This document shows positions 23,221-32,943 of a DNA stretch of 64,000 nucleotides, one piece after another (position 1 is the first letter of the stretch; the number at the start of each line of letters is the position of its first letter). The stretch is from assembly GCF_035046485.1 (NCBI RefSeq), contig NC_085137.1, positions 10,742,252 through 10,806,251 of the forward strand, in the 5' to 3' direction. The translations under genes and the position numbers were made by a program. The notes under the pieces are model-generated. The model saw only the letters and a list, made by a program, of their open reading frames with translations, was not told the origin of the DNA and ran no database searches. This stretch comes from Aedes albopictus (taxonomy: Eukaryota > Arthropoda > Insecta > Diptera > Culicidae).

Positions 23221-23971
23221 TGTCGTAACGAAAGATGATATTAGAAATCACATCTTGTCGCTACTGCAATGGTAACCAGAATGACCTGTTCGTTTTCATC
23301 CGAGCTCCGCTGCTTTTTTTTCTTCCATCGACTCGGCTAAAATCGGAGCTTTCTTGTCCAAGCCACCGAACTAGCGTCGCCGTTCTCGCATTGGGTTCGG
23401 CTCAATGTGCCGTCCCGCTCATGGTCTCGCTTCAGACAGTTGCAGCAAACCTTCGTTAAGTTTTGCTATTTTATGCCGTTTCCACGCTGATTCGCTCAGG
23501 GATGTCACAAATAGTGCGTATGTACACGGAGAAATAAAACTACCTAATTTTTGGGTCGATTTTACTCAAAGCTGAGTATATCGAATAAACTAGTTACCCA
23601 AAATTAGGTTGTTTTCCCTCTTTCCCCCACCGATGTTGTCAAAAACAAACAGAGATGCATCTACCCAATGGGGGTCCTTGAGCCCAATAAGCCTATTTTG
23701 AGTAAATGTAGGTATACTCAAATTTGGGTTGAATGAGGGGGGGTCTTGGGTTGAATTTACCTACTCTTAAGTATATTTTTTGCTGGAGGTAAAGGCAATT
23801 TACCTAGTGTGAGTTTAATCGATTTACTCAAATTTGGCTTATTGGGCGGAACTATGGGATTGCGTCAAAAGAACTCAATTTTGGGTAGTTTGGCGGTTCC
23901 GTGTATCTTTTTCGATACACACAGAACTAAATTCAACAAAATGAATTAATATTCTAATCTTACCCACTACA
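23221..23971 (-). repeat. 5' LTR of the LARD-like element, carrying a MITE
   Basis: Same 370-base LTR as 18906-19275, expanded by the 379-bp MITE plus a duplicated TA. The only other difference seen by eye is A/T at LTR base 6. Confidence 0.85.
23525..23903. mobile_element. 379-bp TA-flanked MITE with TTGGGT subterminal repeats
   Basis: The ends CACGGA and TCCGTG, continued by ACTACC and GGTAGT, are inverted and flanked by TA (23523-23524 and 23904-23905). The other LTR shows the same place with a single TA. Inside, ACCCAAAATTAGG, TACTCAAATTTGGG and TTGGGTTGAAT-like words repeat in both orientations. Non-coding. Confidence 0.9.
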
Positions 23972-24347
23972 GTAGGCACAGTTGGGAAGAGAGAGGATTC
24001 ATGGTCAGCGACCGACAGAGTGTAGACGTGTGAAGTAGAGCTCGAGAGTAAAGTGGTGGAAAATATAGTGAAAGTATTATTCAAGAAGTTTGAGCATTTT
24101 TAAAGAATAAGTGTGATATCCGAATATCCTACGCAGTAATCTTCCGGTAATTGATCTCGGGATTCCTCCAGAAACTTATCTTCGTAGTCCTATAGCAATA
24201 TCGCTTCGCATTGCTTAAAAACAGACACGAACACCGTCTTCAGCCAGAGGCTGTACGTACAGGCTGAAAGAAACTTAATTATTAAAACACACATGTGGTA
24301 CATTAATTACTGTACAATTGCGCTTGAAATGAGTACCATACTGCCGT

Positions 24348-24578
24348 AATTCTGCAAAGTGACGTAAGCGACATTGATAGTTTTGGCCCATTTTTTGGTT
24401 ACTATGCATAAAACTCTTGCTTATGCTCTAAGTTTCTTTCCATAGATGATAGATTACGACTAGATCTTGCATTCTAATACAGCAGGCATACCACATTGAT
24501 ATTTTTACACCAGATATTATATATAATATACCAAAAATATCTACATTTTCAATGGCGCTTACGTCACTTTGCAGAATT
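24348..24578. mobile_element. 231-bp inverted-repeat MITE with AATTCTGCAAAGTGACG ends
   Basis: AATTCTGCAAAGTGACGTAA at the left and its inverse at the right enclose AT-rich DNA. The match covers roughly 30 bases. The outer boundary is blurred by a GAATTC palindrome and no duplication was clear. Confidence 0.7.
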
Positions 24579-24599
24579 CCCTCTGTTCAAGTCAGTCTT

Positions 24600-25420
24600 G
24601 ATAGACTTTTCTTGGCACTGCGTACCATTATACGTGTATCACCTAGTAACAATGAATGCTGAACATTGAGAGTATTAGCTGAACAATAGCTGGTTAATGG
24701 TGTAAATGGCTGAACACAAAGACAGCTGAATATTGGTCTGAAGTATGGCTTGTTCAACCTCTTCAATCAGCAATACATAGATGTCTGAATATCAAGTTGA
24801 ATAGAATATTATTCATCTGGGTAACTAGCTTTAAAACATACACCAACATGCAGAATTATTCATCTGTTGTTCAACCTTCAATCAAATAATTGTTGACATT
24901 TGACCCAAGCATGGTTTTCGTGAAGTCCACATCGCTTCTTCACCCGCAATACAGACTTAGTTCAACTTATGTTCTTGACTATTCAGACACAACAAGTAAT
25001 GCTCTTGTTTTCGCGGATATGTGTACAATTGTGTGTGGTGTAGCTGCTAACGTGGGTGACTATAAATCAAGAGGACCGAGCTCAATTCCCAGTTTTCCCA
25101 CAGATTAATTCATAAATTTCTAAACATCTCTTCTGGACGCAGACGCAGCTGGTAAAAATAGACTCACAAAAGTGTTTTTATTTTATTTTTACACAATTTA
25201 TTAATTTAATTGAATACTGATTAAGCACATATTAAGCCTTAAATCAGCCTTCCAATGAACCTCAAATCAGCTAAAGGTTGAATAAAATCACCATAATTAG
25301 ATGTTTAGGTGCTGAATTAAGGATTGTATATCTTGTGCTCAGCTTTTGTTCAAATGAAGGCTTATTTAAAATAGTTGGAGAAACGTTTGTACAGCATCAA
25401 ATAGTTACCTGGGTCACACT
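24600..25420. other. GCTGAA/TTCAACC-rich sequence, old MITE or SINE debris
   Basis: Words such as GCTGAATA, TTCAACC and GTTGAATA recur in both orientations across 24640-24900 and 25200-25320, suggesting one decayed element interrupted by the tRNA-like segment at 25034-25102. No gene. Confidence 0.35.
25034..25102 (+). mobile_element. tRNA-like head of a degenerate SINE
   Basis: GTGTAGCTGCTAACGTGGG resembles an A box and GAGCTCAATTCCC a B box, spaced as in a tRNA. A 7-base acceptor-like TGTGTGG / TTCCCACA pairing is imperfect. The arms do not fold cleanly, so a functional tRNA is unlikely. Confidence 0.5.
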
Positions 25421-25429
25421 CGTACCACA

Positions 25430-25897
25430 TGTCTGTCCGGGGTATAACACCAGAAAAGGAACACACGGAGCATGCAGGGCCCATATAGCCGAGGCGGTAA
25501 ACGCACGGGTATTCAGCATGACCATGCTGAGGGTGACGGGTTCGATTCCCGGTCGGTCCAGGATCTTTTCGTAAAGGAAATTTCCTTGACTTCCTTGGGC
25601 ATAGAGTATCTTCGTGCCTGCCACACGATATACGCATGCAAAATGGTCATTGGCAGAGGAAGCTCTCAGTTAATAACTGTGGAAGTGCTCATAGAACACT
25701 AAGCTGAGAAGCAGGCTTTGTCCCAATGAGGACGTTACGCCAAGAAGAGAGAGAGAGAGGAGCATGCACCAGTGGATATGGAGACCAAACTATTCTCACG
25801 AAAATTTGCATCGCCCGGTGCGGAAATCGAACCCTTACCACACAGCATGATGCGATTAGAAGCTGGGTGACCCTAACCGCACGGCTACGAGGCTCCA
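25430..25897 (-). mobile_element. Second tRNA-like SINE family, split by a Feilai-like SINE
   Basis: The minus strand from 25897 reads GGAGCCTCGTAGCCGTGCGG.. with an A-box-like GCCGTGCGGTTAGG and B box GGGTTCGATTTCC, then a short body reaching 25769. The likely continuation lies beyond the inserted SINE at 25466-25430. Its left (3') limit is a guess. Confidence 0.55.
25477..25758 (+). mobile_element. Feilai-like SINE with 10-bp duplication
   Basis: The tRNA-like head runs GGGCCCATATAGCCGAGGCG .. GGGTTCGATTCCCGG, followed by a body with CAGTTAATAACTGTGGAAGTG and a GAGA-rich tail. GGAGCATGCA is duplicated exactly (25467-25476 and 25759-25768). The body matches the SINEs at 8282 and 58910. Confidence 0.9.
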
Positions 25898-26880
25898 CAA
25901 TCTAGGAATTTCTTTTGTAATTGCTTCCGGAATTCCTATAGAGAATCTTTGAAAATTCTCCTGAAATTCATGCCAATTATCACATAACCAAAATAAAAGG
26001 TATTAGGTTATAAGACGGTTCTCAAAAACATGGGCATCATATGCCCCATCGTCGCTACTGGTTATTACCAGTATCGATCACATCCCTAGAGAACTTCAAA
26101 CTAAGTGAAACATTTAGCCCCTAATTACAGCCCATCAAATCTAACGTGGTGGGTGCTTTGAATGCTATGAGCTCAAAGCTTTTGACCTACCACACAGAGA
26201 AGAGGATAATTAGAGGGCATCAATTTTGTGCGGATTATGGTCAATTTGGACCGGCGAGTGGGCTGGCATCAATCGCAATTTCGCAATCCACCCGGACGGC
26301 TAATTATCGGAAGTCCAGTTTTTGCAGATTCAAAACTACAGCCACTCTCAATCGGAGCAAATCTCGTGCCGGCCTAGGCAAATGCGATCATTATAACTAA
26401 ACCTACAACAGTGTATCGCTATTTCAGCGGCATTTCCTTTCCAAATGTTTGATTTATGGCAGTAATAGATTCCCCATTAGATCGTGATTAAACCAATCAA
26501 AACGTGTGTATGATGGACGGCAGCAGCTTAGCTTTTCAAAGACTTGGCGCACCGTATAATTTTCCAGCCCATTAGTCATTATTATTTATGCACAGAAGTT
26601 TTGTAATTGATACGCACTGGTCTTGTAGGTACCCGCGTTGCGGCTTGCCAGTCAGATGGGAGAGCTGGGATGGAGTGAAATGCCTGTTTCTTGTGCAGAG
26701 CACATGCATGCAGATGTAATAGCTAACTGAAGCGTCGTTGAAGGCGGTAAAGGTGCTAAATGTGCCCGAAGCAGACCTGGCTTAAGTCGGATCACGATGT
26801 TTAAAAGGCAAACAGTTAGAGTTGTGAGGCGGCATGACCGCAGTTTCTTCTGTAGCCTGATGATGTGTATTCTTACTTCA
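25897..26880. other. Short 12-bp repeat tract, then single-copy sequence
   Basis: 25897-25975 is a fragment of the 12-bp repeat family. From 26000 to 26880 the sequence is low-repeat with balanced composition. An 84-codon frame (26146-26400) has no recognisable domain. No gene called. Confidence 0.4.
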
Positions 26881-26899
26881 CAGCTATCGACACAGACGG

Positions 26900-27496
26900 T
26901 GGTGGTCTAATGGCTACCGCTTCTGTTTCATATGCTGAAGGACCTGGGTTCAATCCCTGGCCCGCCCCTTTTCTTCTACTTTGTACGTGTATTCATATGT
27001 TCATAGCCATCGCTAGAACCAGAAACGGTTGAAAAGTCGTTTCTCTTCCGCCTTTAACAGCACAGTGTTAATCTATAAAATAATGCCTACAAGTTATGCA
27101 ATCAAGCGAATTGTGCCACTTAATCTTCATAGTAATAATCGTACTAACCTATCACCTTACGCCTGTCATCCATGTACCAATGTGTGAACCCTCTGCCATC
27201 CATATCTCACCAACACTCCGACATCCGCATGAGTTTGTGCAGACGCAGAGGTATATGCGGTCTGATGTGGATACAAACGATGACAATCATCACTTCCTTC
27301 CCCTTCCCCACATTTGACCTGCAACCTGACGTGACAGGCAACATTGACGCCTAAAAATAGAAGATCACCAACGCTCGAACACTGAAGCTGCCTGCTAGTC
27401 CCCGGCAGATAATCTCATTGGTTCCTTACGTGAGTGTAGCTGGTCTGGCGATACTGGAGTATAGCATATACGGGCGGTCAAAAAAGCTCAAGCTCA
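26900..27496 (+). mobile_element. tRNA-headed retroposon with 18-bp target duplication
   Basis: The head reads TGGTGGTCTAATGGCTACCG (A box) and GGGTTCAATCCC (B box) in tRNA spacing. AGCTATCGACACAGACGG (26882-26899) recurs with one mismatch at 27497-27514, fixing a 597-bp unit. This is long for a SINE, so it may be a composite. 73- and 60-codon frames inside are not meaningful. Confidence 0.65.
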
Positions 27497-27604
27497 AGCT
27501 ATCGGCACAGACGGATACCGAAGGGGCAATACAGCTCACTCCAGAGTAGCCTTCAAAAACTCACTTCAAGAGCTGCAGAGATTGCTTTTATCACGACTGT
27601 TGCA

Positions 27605-28520
27605 GTAGACCGGCCCAAATATAAAAATGTCGAAAAATTCCACGGGGCACCCTCTAGAATCGTGCCTTTGGATGAGAAGAACAATCTGTGAAAGATTCAG
27701 CTCAATCGGTTGAAAAATGAGCTGGCGCAAATGAGTTGAAGGTTTGTATGGGATGATCAGTCCAAATATATGGGAAATTGGATGACCTCCAGTCTCTCAT
27801 ACAGCACGTCGGTTTGGCGAGTTTGATTTGGCTCAGAATCGAAAGAATTACAGTTGATACCCTAATGAACAACTTTGTAGAAGACCCTATCATGATAAAA
27901 TTTGATTTTGTTGCGGTTTTAGCCAAAGAAACCAGGATGAGGACATCTTCCCCCGTTAACTCTCGGTTGTTATATGCAGCACGTGTTGGTCGGTCATAGC
28001 TTGCGCGCTGCATCATAGGCAGCTATGTAATTCTACATTGTCTCGATACTCACCCACATGCGTGAGCAATGGAAATGAAGGACAACATAGCCGCCTATGA
28101 TGTAATGAGCAATTTTCGAACGGCAAACACGTGCTGCATGTAACAACTGAGAGTTAACGGGGGAAGATGTCCTAATCCTGGTTTCGTTGGCTAAAACCGC
28201 AACTAAATTAAGTTTTATCATGATATGGTGTTCTACAAAGTTGTTCATTAGGGTATCAACTGCCATTCTTTCAATTCTGAGTCAAATCGAACTAGCCAAA
28301 CTGGCGTGCAGTATGAGAGACTGGAGGTCATCCAATTACCCATATATTTGGACTGAACATCCCATACAAACCTTCAACTCATTTGCGCCAGCTCATTTTT
28401 CAACCGATTGAGCTGAATCTTTCACAGATTGTTCTTCTCATCCAAAGGCACGATTCTAGAGGGTGCCCCGTGAATTTTGAGAACTTTTTTTTCGCTTCAT
28501 ACAAATGTGGGCCGGTCTAC
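27605..28520. mobile_element. Long foldback: ~430-bp inverted arms, ~50-bp loop
   Basis: 27605-28031 pairs with 28083-28520 in inverse: GTAGACCGGCCCA against TGGGCCGGTCTAC, and ACTTTGTAGAA / TTCTACAAAGT stretches near the middle. Mirror-image reading frames (27778-27999 and 28033-28266 inverse) arise only because the arms match. Divergence of several percent suggests age. No transposase. Confidence 0.85.
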
Positions 28521-28524
28521 TGTT

Positions 28525-29291
28525 GCAGCTATACTCTTGCGATCTTTTCGGCGTGTCAGTCTTCTCGTAAAAATTAAAAACTACTGCTTGATTTCTTTCT
28601 CCAACGTTTCGATCCTTATAAAGATCCAATAAGGATCGAAAAGTTGGAGAAAGAAATCAAACCGTAGTTTTTTTTTATTTTTACGAGAAGACTGATAGCA
28701 TAGCATAGCATAGCATGAATACTTGCACAAATCTTGGATGGAGTTGCAAAGTTGAATATATCCATTGACATTGCTGATGTCGCTACTATCTACAATGTCA
28801 TAGATTCACTCAGCTCCACACACCTGGCCAAGTCCTTGCAAGCATTTATAAATCCTTTCATCAACTTAGAAAGAGCCCAGAACTGAAACAGCTTCCGAAA
28901 GATGAAAGGATGTTGAAAATAGCGAATTTTCAACTTATATGCAATCATATAGCAAATATATACTGAAGTAGAATTATTTATAAATAAATAATATTGGAAA
29001 GATCTCACCAATTGTTGTGTGGTTTTTGTGGTTCAATGCCGATCATCTAATTGTCTTGATTAATGTTCTTCTCTGCAAAGAATAACGCAATACTCAGTAA
29101 AGAACAACACAATACTGAACACTAAACACCCGCGTATCTATTGTTTTGATTTCCACTCGAGACAATAGCGAACGCGATCGATTATGTCCATACTCGCCTC
29201 TTACTGGAGCGATGCATGCACAGCAAAGAACAACACAATAGATTTTTACGAGAAGACTGATACGCCGAAAAGATCCCAAGAGTAGAGCTGC
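28525..29291. repeat. Inverted 50-bp flanks plus inner hairpin and TAGCA microsatellite
   Basis: 28525-28577 (GATCTTTTCGGCGTGTCAGT-like) is inverted at 29243-29291. Within it, 28557-28693 forms a near-perfect hairpin centred on GATCCTTAT..ATAAGGATC, followed by a (TAGCA)n run at 28696-28714. CAAAGAACAACACAATA repeats at 29100 and 29222. Confidence 0.7.
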
Positions 29292-29299
29292 AGAGATTC

Positions 29300-31165
29300 A
29301 AAACCACAGAAGCATGATCAGCCCGACGCACTAATGTCGTTTCAATTCAGGCATACATTGAATCTTGCCTCATGTCATGTCACTCAATCCATGATTGATT
29401 CCCACATCAATAAGAAGCATTGCGTTACCACAGTTGTTTTTTTTTTGCTTAAAATATATTGGAATACAGAAGTCATCGCCGATAACTTGATTGGAATTTC
29501 AGGATAGCAGCTAGTATCAGCCAAATTTGTTTTCAATGTCTCCCAGGGATCCTAAAGAAAGACGTAGAAGTAGTCCCGAAGCAAAACTTTGCGAAACTTT
29601 TTTTGTATGAAACGGATTGTATTTATATGGAAATGTTGATGTTTTTCATGTAGCTTTATTAAATAGTTTTATAATTAACTTTACTACGTCTGATATGTCA
29701 TTTGAAACGTTTATAAGTAAGCTTTCAGTAACTTCTGTAAAAGTTAACATTTTTCATTTAAGTCGAAGATATTCAAAGTTGAGTAGTTCATTCATTTTAC
29801 CAAAAAAATGCCAATGGTCTTTTTCGGCTGCCAATATCTCGATAGCATTGGATTAGCATAGTTAAACGATGAATTAGCAAACTAATATTCTAGGATTTAC
29901 TGGTCCAAGTCGTCTACTTTGAACTACCGAACCTAAATCTCAAATTGAATAAAGTCAATTTTCGATTTTTGGCCACCTGAATCCCCATAGTGAAGTGGTT
30001 GATCGGAATCACCCTTATATTCCATCAAGCTACACGCAAAACTTAAATCAAGCAAGTTGTGCTATAGCCGTCACAGTTTTCAAGCTCTTGACGTGGAAAC
30101 CCGATTGAAAAATACAGTAGAAAAACTGAACGTTGTATTGTAACAGTACTATTTAGAACCATATTGTTACAATAGACACCACTGTAAAATAAGAAATACA
30201 AAAACAATAAGATGTATTGTAGATACCATACAGTGAATTGTAAATAAGATTTTTACAATATATTATTAAGGTTGTTAAGTATCGTAACAATACAAAAAAT
30301 ATATTTTTCTCAATATATATATTTTTGCAAAACCATACATTTTATTGTAAATGAATTGTTCGAAATACTGATACTTGGGCTTTAATATACTTAGAACTTA
30401 GAACTTAAAATTCTATTGAACAGCCGCCATCTTGAATCTTGAGTATTAGGCTGCCATCTTGAATTTTGGGCCGACATCGTGGAATTTCTGGTCTCCAGTG
30501 TTCATTTTCGCATAAAATTCGTCAACCATATTGAAGGTTGCAAAAATCGCCGCAGTTTGATGTGTCGCATGATGGGCTTGGTTCAGTTTTATATACATAT
30601 GGCCAGTTCCACCGGTGCTGGTCCGGATCACTATATTCCAAAAAATCGGCCAATGAGAAGTGCCTTAAAAATGAGTGCGCACAGACATACATACATACAC
30701 ACATAGGTATATGTGACTTGACCATCCGAGCCTTCTATAGGAAATTGTTTTTTTTTTAGTGAACATATAGCATTTCAGCACAGAACAGATAGGGTATTCG
30801 TTCCCTTATTAAGACACATTCCCATTTTCACCCTACGAAAAACAAAGGATTGAAATACTGTTTGTTTCATCTCTTATTTTTGTATTTTTTGTTAGAAGTG
30901 AGCACCCATGAAAACAAATAGAACGGAAACAATCGGTGCCGTAAACGCTTGTTTTCGAATAGGATGAATCAAGGTATTTACATATTCTAAGGTAGTCTTA
31001 GATGTCAAAACTGGCTGAGCGGCCATTATTTTTTCACCGTGAGAAATTCTGAAAACAAACACCCCCTCTCAGCAAATTCCTTTGAAATTTGGCTTCCTCT
31101 GCTTTTCCCCACAAACTAAACGACCTGCTTAACCTTCCATTATATAAAAACCTTGGGATGAATAT
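29300..31165. other. Mixed repetitive non-coding sequence
   Basis: 29300-30100 is AT-rich without landmarks. 30110-30340 repeats TGTATTGTAACA-like words in both orientations, suggesting a small MITE. 30420-30740 contains GCCGCCATCTTGAAT and GGTGCTGGTCCGGATCAC and ends with (CATA)n and TATGTGAC, a layout that recurs near 37280-37400. No gene. Confidence 0.4.
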
Positions 31166-31171
31166 GGGAGC

Positions 31172-32938
31172 CACAATGGTTTATTTTCCCATTTTCACGC
31201 TCTTAATTAATAGCTCAAAGGATTGAGGAGATAGAGCAATGGTGTCTTCGGCAAAGTTGACGGGAATGACCAGCGCCATCTTTTGACAGTTAGAATTTTC
31301 GGATCAATCCCCCTAAAAGTGAGATACAAATTAATGTTTTTTTAATTGTTGAGATAGAGGGTTGACGTCTTCGGCAAAGTTGTAGCATTTTTGATTCCAA
31401 ACAACTTTCCTGAAGACGTCAATGTTGTAATTTTTACTCCAATGGAGATAGAGGCCTGTGTTTGAAAGTTGACCCCAAAAACACGTTTTTTAAGTAAAAC
31501 ATACATTTGTTGAAATTTTAGTCCCATACAATGTTCTGCAAAGATTTATGAATCAATAAAATACGCAACTTTGCCGAAGACATCAAAGCTGTAAGAATTA
31601 AATGAGACGAGTTATAGATGAATTTATGATTTTTTTCATCCACTTTTGGGGATAAATGTCTTTCTTAGGGGCATAAAGGTGCAGCTGAGGATACCCTTAT
31701 CAGAAAGTACATCTATAGAGCTTTCAAATAAGGGTCAGTTTGTCCGTCCACGATCGTCTACTGAGGAGATATGGCCATAATAAAAAATCTCCTTATTACG
31801 ATTTAATTGCAATCAAATCTATTTTGACAGAAAAATTCATGGCTACTATGATGAAATATAAATAAAACGAACTTTCGTCTTATCTTAATAAAAGTTCATT
31901 GTGTTGACTTTCTTCATATAAAATTTTAAATTGCCTTACAGAAGAACTCTGTTGGCTCTGTGAGAGCGTATTAAACCCCGATAAATCCTAATATGTTATT
32001 CAATGAATGGGATTTGTACTAAATAGTGGAAATCTTATAAAAAGGCAATGGAAAACGTTTTTTAGAACAAATTTGGTACCGTAAACCGGGGTCAAATTGA
32101 TCTCCGGGTCGAAATTGATCAGAAGTTTTTCCGTTAGATGAAGTATGTTTTAAATAGTTTTCTCACATGTATCGTGTAGTATAGGATTCCTACATAACGA
32201 TAATTGAAAGGAAACTATGTAAAGTATGCTTGATCTAACTGAAAAACGTCTGATCAATTTCGACCCGGAGATCAATTTGACCCCGGTTTACGGTATTTAA
32301 AACATACAGGACTGTTGCGCAAATTCGCTTAGAAAAGGTTATATATTATTTGATCATAGTAGCCATGAATTTTTCTGTCAACGTAGATTTGAATGCCGTT
32401 AAATCGTAGTAAGGACATTTTTTATTATGGCCATATCTCCTCAGTAGACGATCGTGAACGGACAAACTAACCCTTATTTGAAAGCTCTAAAGATGTACTT
32501 TCTGATAAGGGTATCCTCAGCTGCACCTTTTTGCAACTAGAAAAGATATTTATCCCTAAAAGTGGATGAAAAAAATCATACATTCATCTACAACTCGTCT
32601 TATTTAATTCCTACAGCTTTGATGTCTTCGGCAAAGTTGCGTATTTTATTGATTCGTACAACTTTGCAGAACATTGTATGGGTCCGAAAATTCAACACTT
32701 AAAAACGGGTTTTTTGGGGTTGGGGTTAACTTTCAAACACAGGCCTCTATCTCCATTGGAGTAAAGCAGCAAAATTAATTTTGTATGTCACTTTTAGGGG
32801 GATTGATCCGAAAATTCTAACTGTCAAAAGATGGCGCTGATCATTTTCGTCAACTTTGCCGAAGACACCATTGCTCTATCTCCTCAATCCTTTGAGCTAT
32901 TGATTAAGAGCGTGAAAATGGGAAAATAAACCATTGTG
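31172..32938. mobile_element. Large foldback element with GGAGC flanks
   Basis: CACAATGGTTTATTTTCCC at 31172 and its inverse ending 32938 begin arms of roughly 600-690 bases. The arms include the inverse pairs CTTCGGCAAAGTTG / CAACTTTGCCGAAG and GGTATCCTCAGCTGCACC. The left arm contains about 100 bases missing from the right. GGAGC occurs directly outside both ends (31167-31171 and 32939-32943). A TA-flanked MITE (32079-32293) occupies the central part. Confidence 0.8.
32079..32293. mobile_element. 215-bp MITE, CCGTAAACCGGGGTCAAATT ends
   Basis: CCGTAAACCGGGGTCAAATT and its inverse bound the element, and the match extends through GATCTCCGGGTCGAAATTGA with high identity. TA lies at both sides (32077-32078 and 32294-32295). 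Non-coding. Confidence 0.85.
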
Positions 32939-32943
32939 GGAGC

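Larger units (their letters stand above)
18906..23971 (-). mobile_element. Non-autonomous LTR retrotransposon (LARD-like) with minisatellite interior
   Basis: Two direct repeats of 370 bp (18906-19275, and 23221-23971 once the MITE is discounted) begin TG, end CA and differ by eye at one base. GTAGG is duplicated outside them (18901-18905 and 23972-23976). Read on the minus strand, TGGCGCAGCC at 23219-23210 lies one base inside the 5' LTR, as a primer-binding site should. The purine tract AGTAGAGGAGAGGAA lies directly before the 3' LTR (about 19279-19293). The 3.9-kb interior has no gag, protease, reverse transcriptase or integrase. It is mostly a T-rich 46-bp minisatellite and a CCAAATCCAAT array. 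Layout fits a large retrotransposon derivative using proteins from elsewhere. Confidence 0.85.
18862..24135. mobile_element. Solo LTR (about 203 bp) split by the LARD-like element
   Basis: TGTAGGGTC starts at 18862 and CCTACGCA ends at 24135. GTAAT is duplicated on the two sides (18857-18861 and 24136-24140). Removing the insertion 18906-23976 leaves about 203 bases with 5'-TG..CA-3' ends and a 5-bp duplication, the signature of a recombined single LTR. The family was not identified. Confidence 0.7.

Noticed and set aside
22080..23238. Overlapping 281-, 251- and 267-codon Phe-rich frames
   Set aside because: All three frames stay open only because of poly-T runs in a minisatellite; phase shifts at each unit.
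18905..23459. Identical 79- and 74-codon frames at two places as a duplicated gene
   Set aside because: They lie at the same position within the two LTRs and have no domain; the identity comes from the LTR pair.
25477..25560. Functional tRNA gene
   Set aside because: A and B boxes are present but the sequence continues into a SINE body with a target duplication, and the arms do not fold as a standard cloverleaf.
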